6,018 bases of DNA from an uncultured Phascolarctobacterium sp. (GTDB lineage: Bacteria; Bacillota; Negativicutes; Acidaminococcales; Acidaminococcaceae): assembly GCA_937901335.1 (NCBI GenBank), contig CALCHC010000129.1, positions 1 through 6,018 of the forward strand. The letters run 5' to 3'. Below are positions 5,952 through 6,018 of the stretch, piece after piece. The position numbers and the translations under genes were made by a program. The notes under the pieces were generated by a model. That model was not told the DNA's origin and ran no database searches. It was given only the letters and a program-made list of their open reading frames with translations. Within the stretch, counting starts at the first letter, position 1, and each line of letters begins with the position of its first letter.

Positions 5952-5980
5952 TTGTAAATTGTTGCAATACTTAATATAAT
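5952..5980 (+). promoter_or_regulatory. Sigma-A-type promoter of the rightward gene at the window edge
   Basis: TTGTAA (5952-5957) and a perfect TATAAT (5975-5980) are 17 bp apart, with a predicted start near 5987, about 28 nt before the ATG at 6015. The -10 box and start lie inside the 30-bp palindrome at 5965-5994. Its -35 box is only 10 bp from the -35 box of the divergent AbiEi-like promoter. Confidence 0.75.
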
Positions 5981-5994
5981 TATATTAAGTATTG
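5965..5994. promoter_or_regulatory. Perfect 30-bp palindrome, candidate repressor operator
   Basis: The arm CAATACTTAATATAA (5965-5979) is followed with no spacer by its exact reverse complement (5980-5994). The symmetry stops at both ends (G5964 against T5995). It spans the -10 box and predicted start of the rightward promoter, the classic position for a repressor operator. Because transcription should begin inside it, it is unlikely to act as an RNA hairpin. No regulator can be named, since the word does not match a site I recognise with confidence. Confidence 0.7.
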
Positions 5995-6014
5995 TTATAG
6001 AAGTGAGGTGCTAT

Positions 6015-6018
6015 ATGA
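6015..6018 (+). CDS. Start of a gene running off the right edge
   Basis: An ATG at 6015 is preceded by AGTGAGGTG (6002-6010), with GAGG 6 nt before the ATG, and by a good promoter at 5952-5980. Only the start codon and one more base are inside the window, so the product is unknown. The operator-like palindrome over its promoter would fit a self-repressing regulator gene, but that is a guess. Confidence 0.6.

Noticed and set aside
1..6018. tRNA, rRNA, CRISPR array, insertion sequence or prophage genes
   Set aside because: No cloverleaf, regularly spaced repeats, transposase/integrase-like proteins or terminal repeats were seen on either strand.

Overview
This 6 kb window looks like an ordinary chromosomal segment of a low-to-mid GC Bacillota (Firmicutes) bacterium. 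The genes are tightly packed, with AGGAGG-type ribosome binding sites, consensus sigma-A-like promoters with 17-bp spacers, and strong hairpin-plus-U-run terminators. The transporter strongly recalls staphylococcal NorB. A Negativicutes host would fit the general protein style, but that is a guess and cannot be fixed from this sequence.

Layout. (1) Positions 1-27 hold a terminator for a gene lying to the left. (2) Positions 89-2041 hold a plus-strand pair: sfsA (a nuclease-fold SfsA protein) and an RlmI/RlmK-type 23S rRNA methyltransferase. (3) A hairpin at 2046-2078 terminates both this pair and the convergent operon that follows. (4) Positions 4926-2086 on the minus strand hold a two-gene operon: an M20D amidohydrolase followed after 13 bp by a 14-helix NorB-like MFS transporter. 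It is driven by a near-consensus promoter (4898-4926) with a large inverted repeat at its predicted transcription start. (5) Positions 5941-5012 on the minus strand hold a second, more AT-rich two-gene operon: an AbiEi/DUF6088-like winged-helix protein overlapping by 8 bp a 60-residue two-helix membrane protein, closed by a strong terminator. (6) At the right edge, a plus-strand gene begins (ATG at 6015). Its promoter is back to back with that of the AbiEi-like operon, and its -10 box lies inside a perfect 30-bp palindrome.

How the genes may work together. SfsA and the rRNA methyltransferase are housekeeping genes that share a direction and probably a transcript. The amidohydrolase and the MFS carrier probably form a small-molecule handling unit in which one hydrolyses an N-acyl or amide compound and the other moves a substrate or product. 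The most unusual part is 5069-6018. An AbiEi-type antitoxin/regulator lacks the usual AbiEii nucleotidyltransferase partner next to it on its own transcript and is instead translationally coupled to a tiny membrane protein. The promoter region ahead of it is dense in inverted repeats. No RNA genes, CRISPR arrays or insertion sequences were seen.
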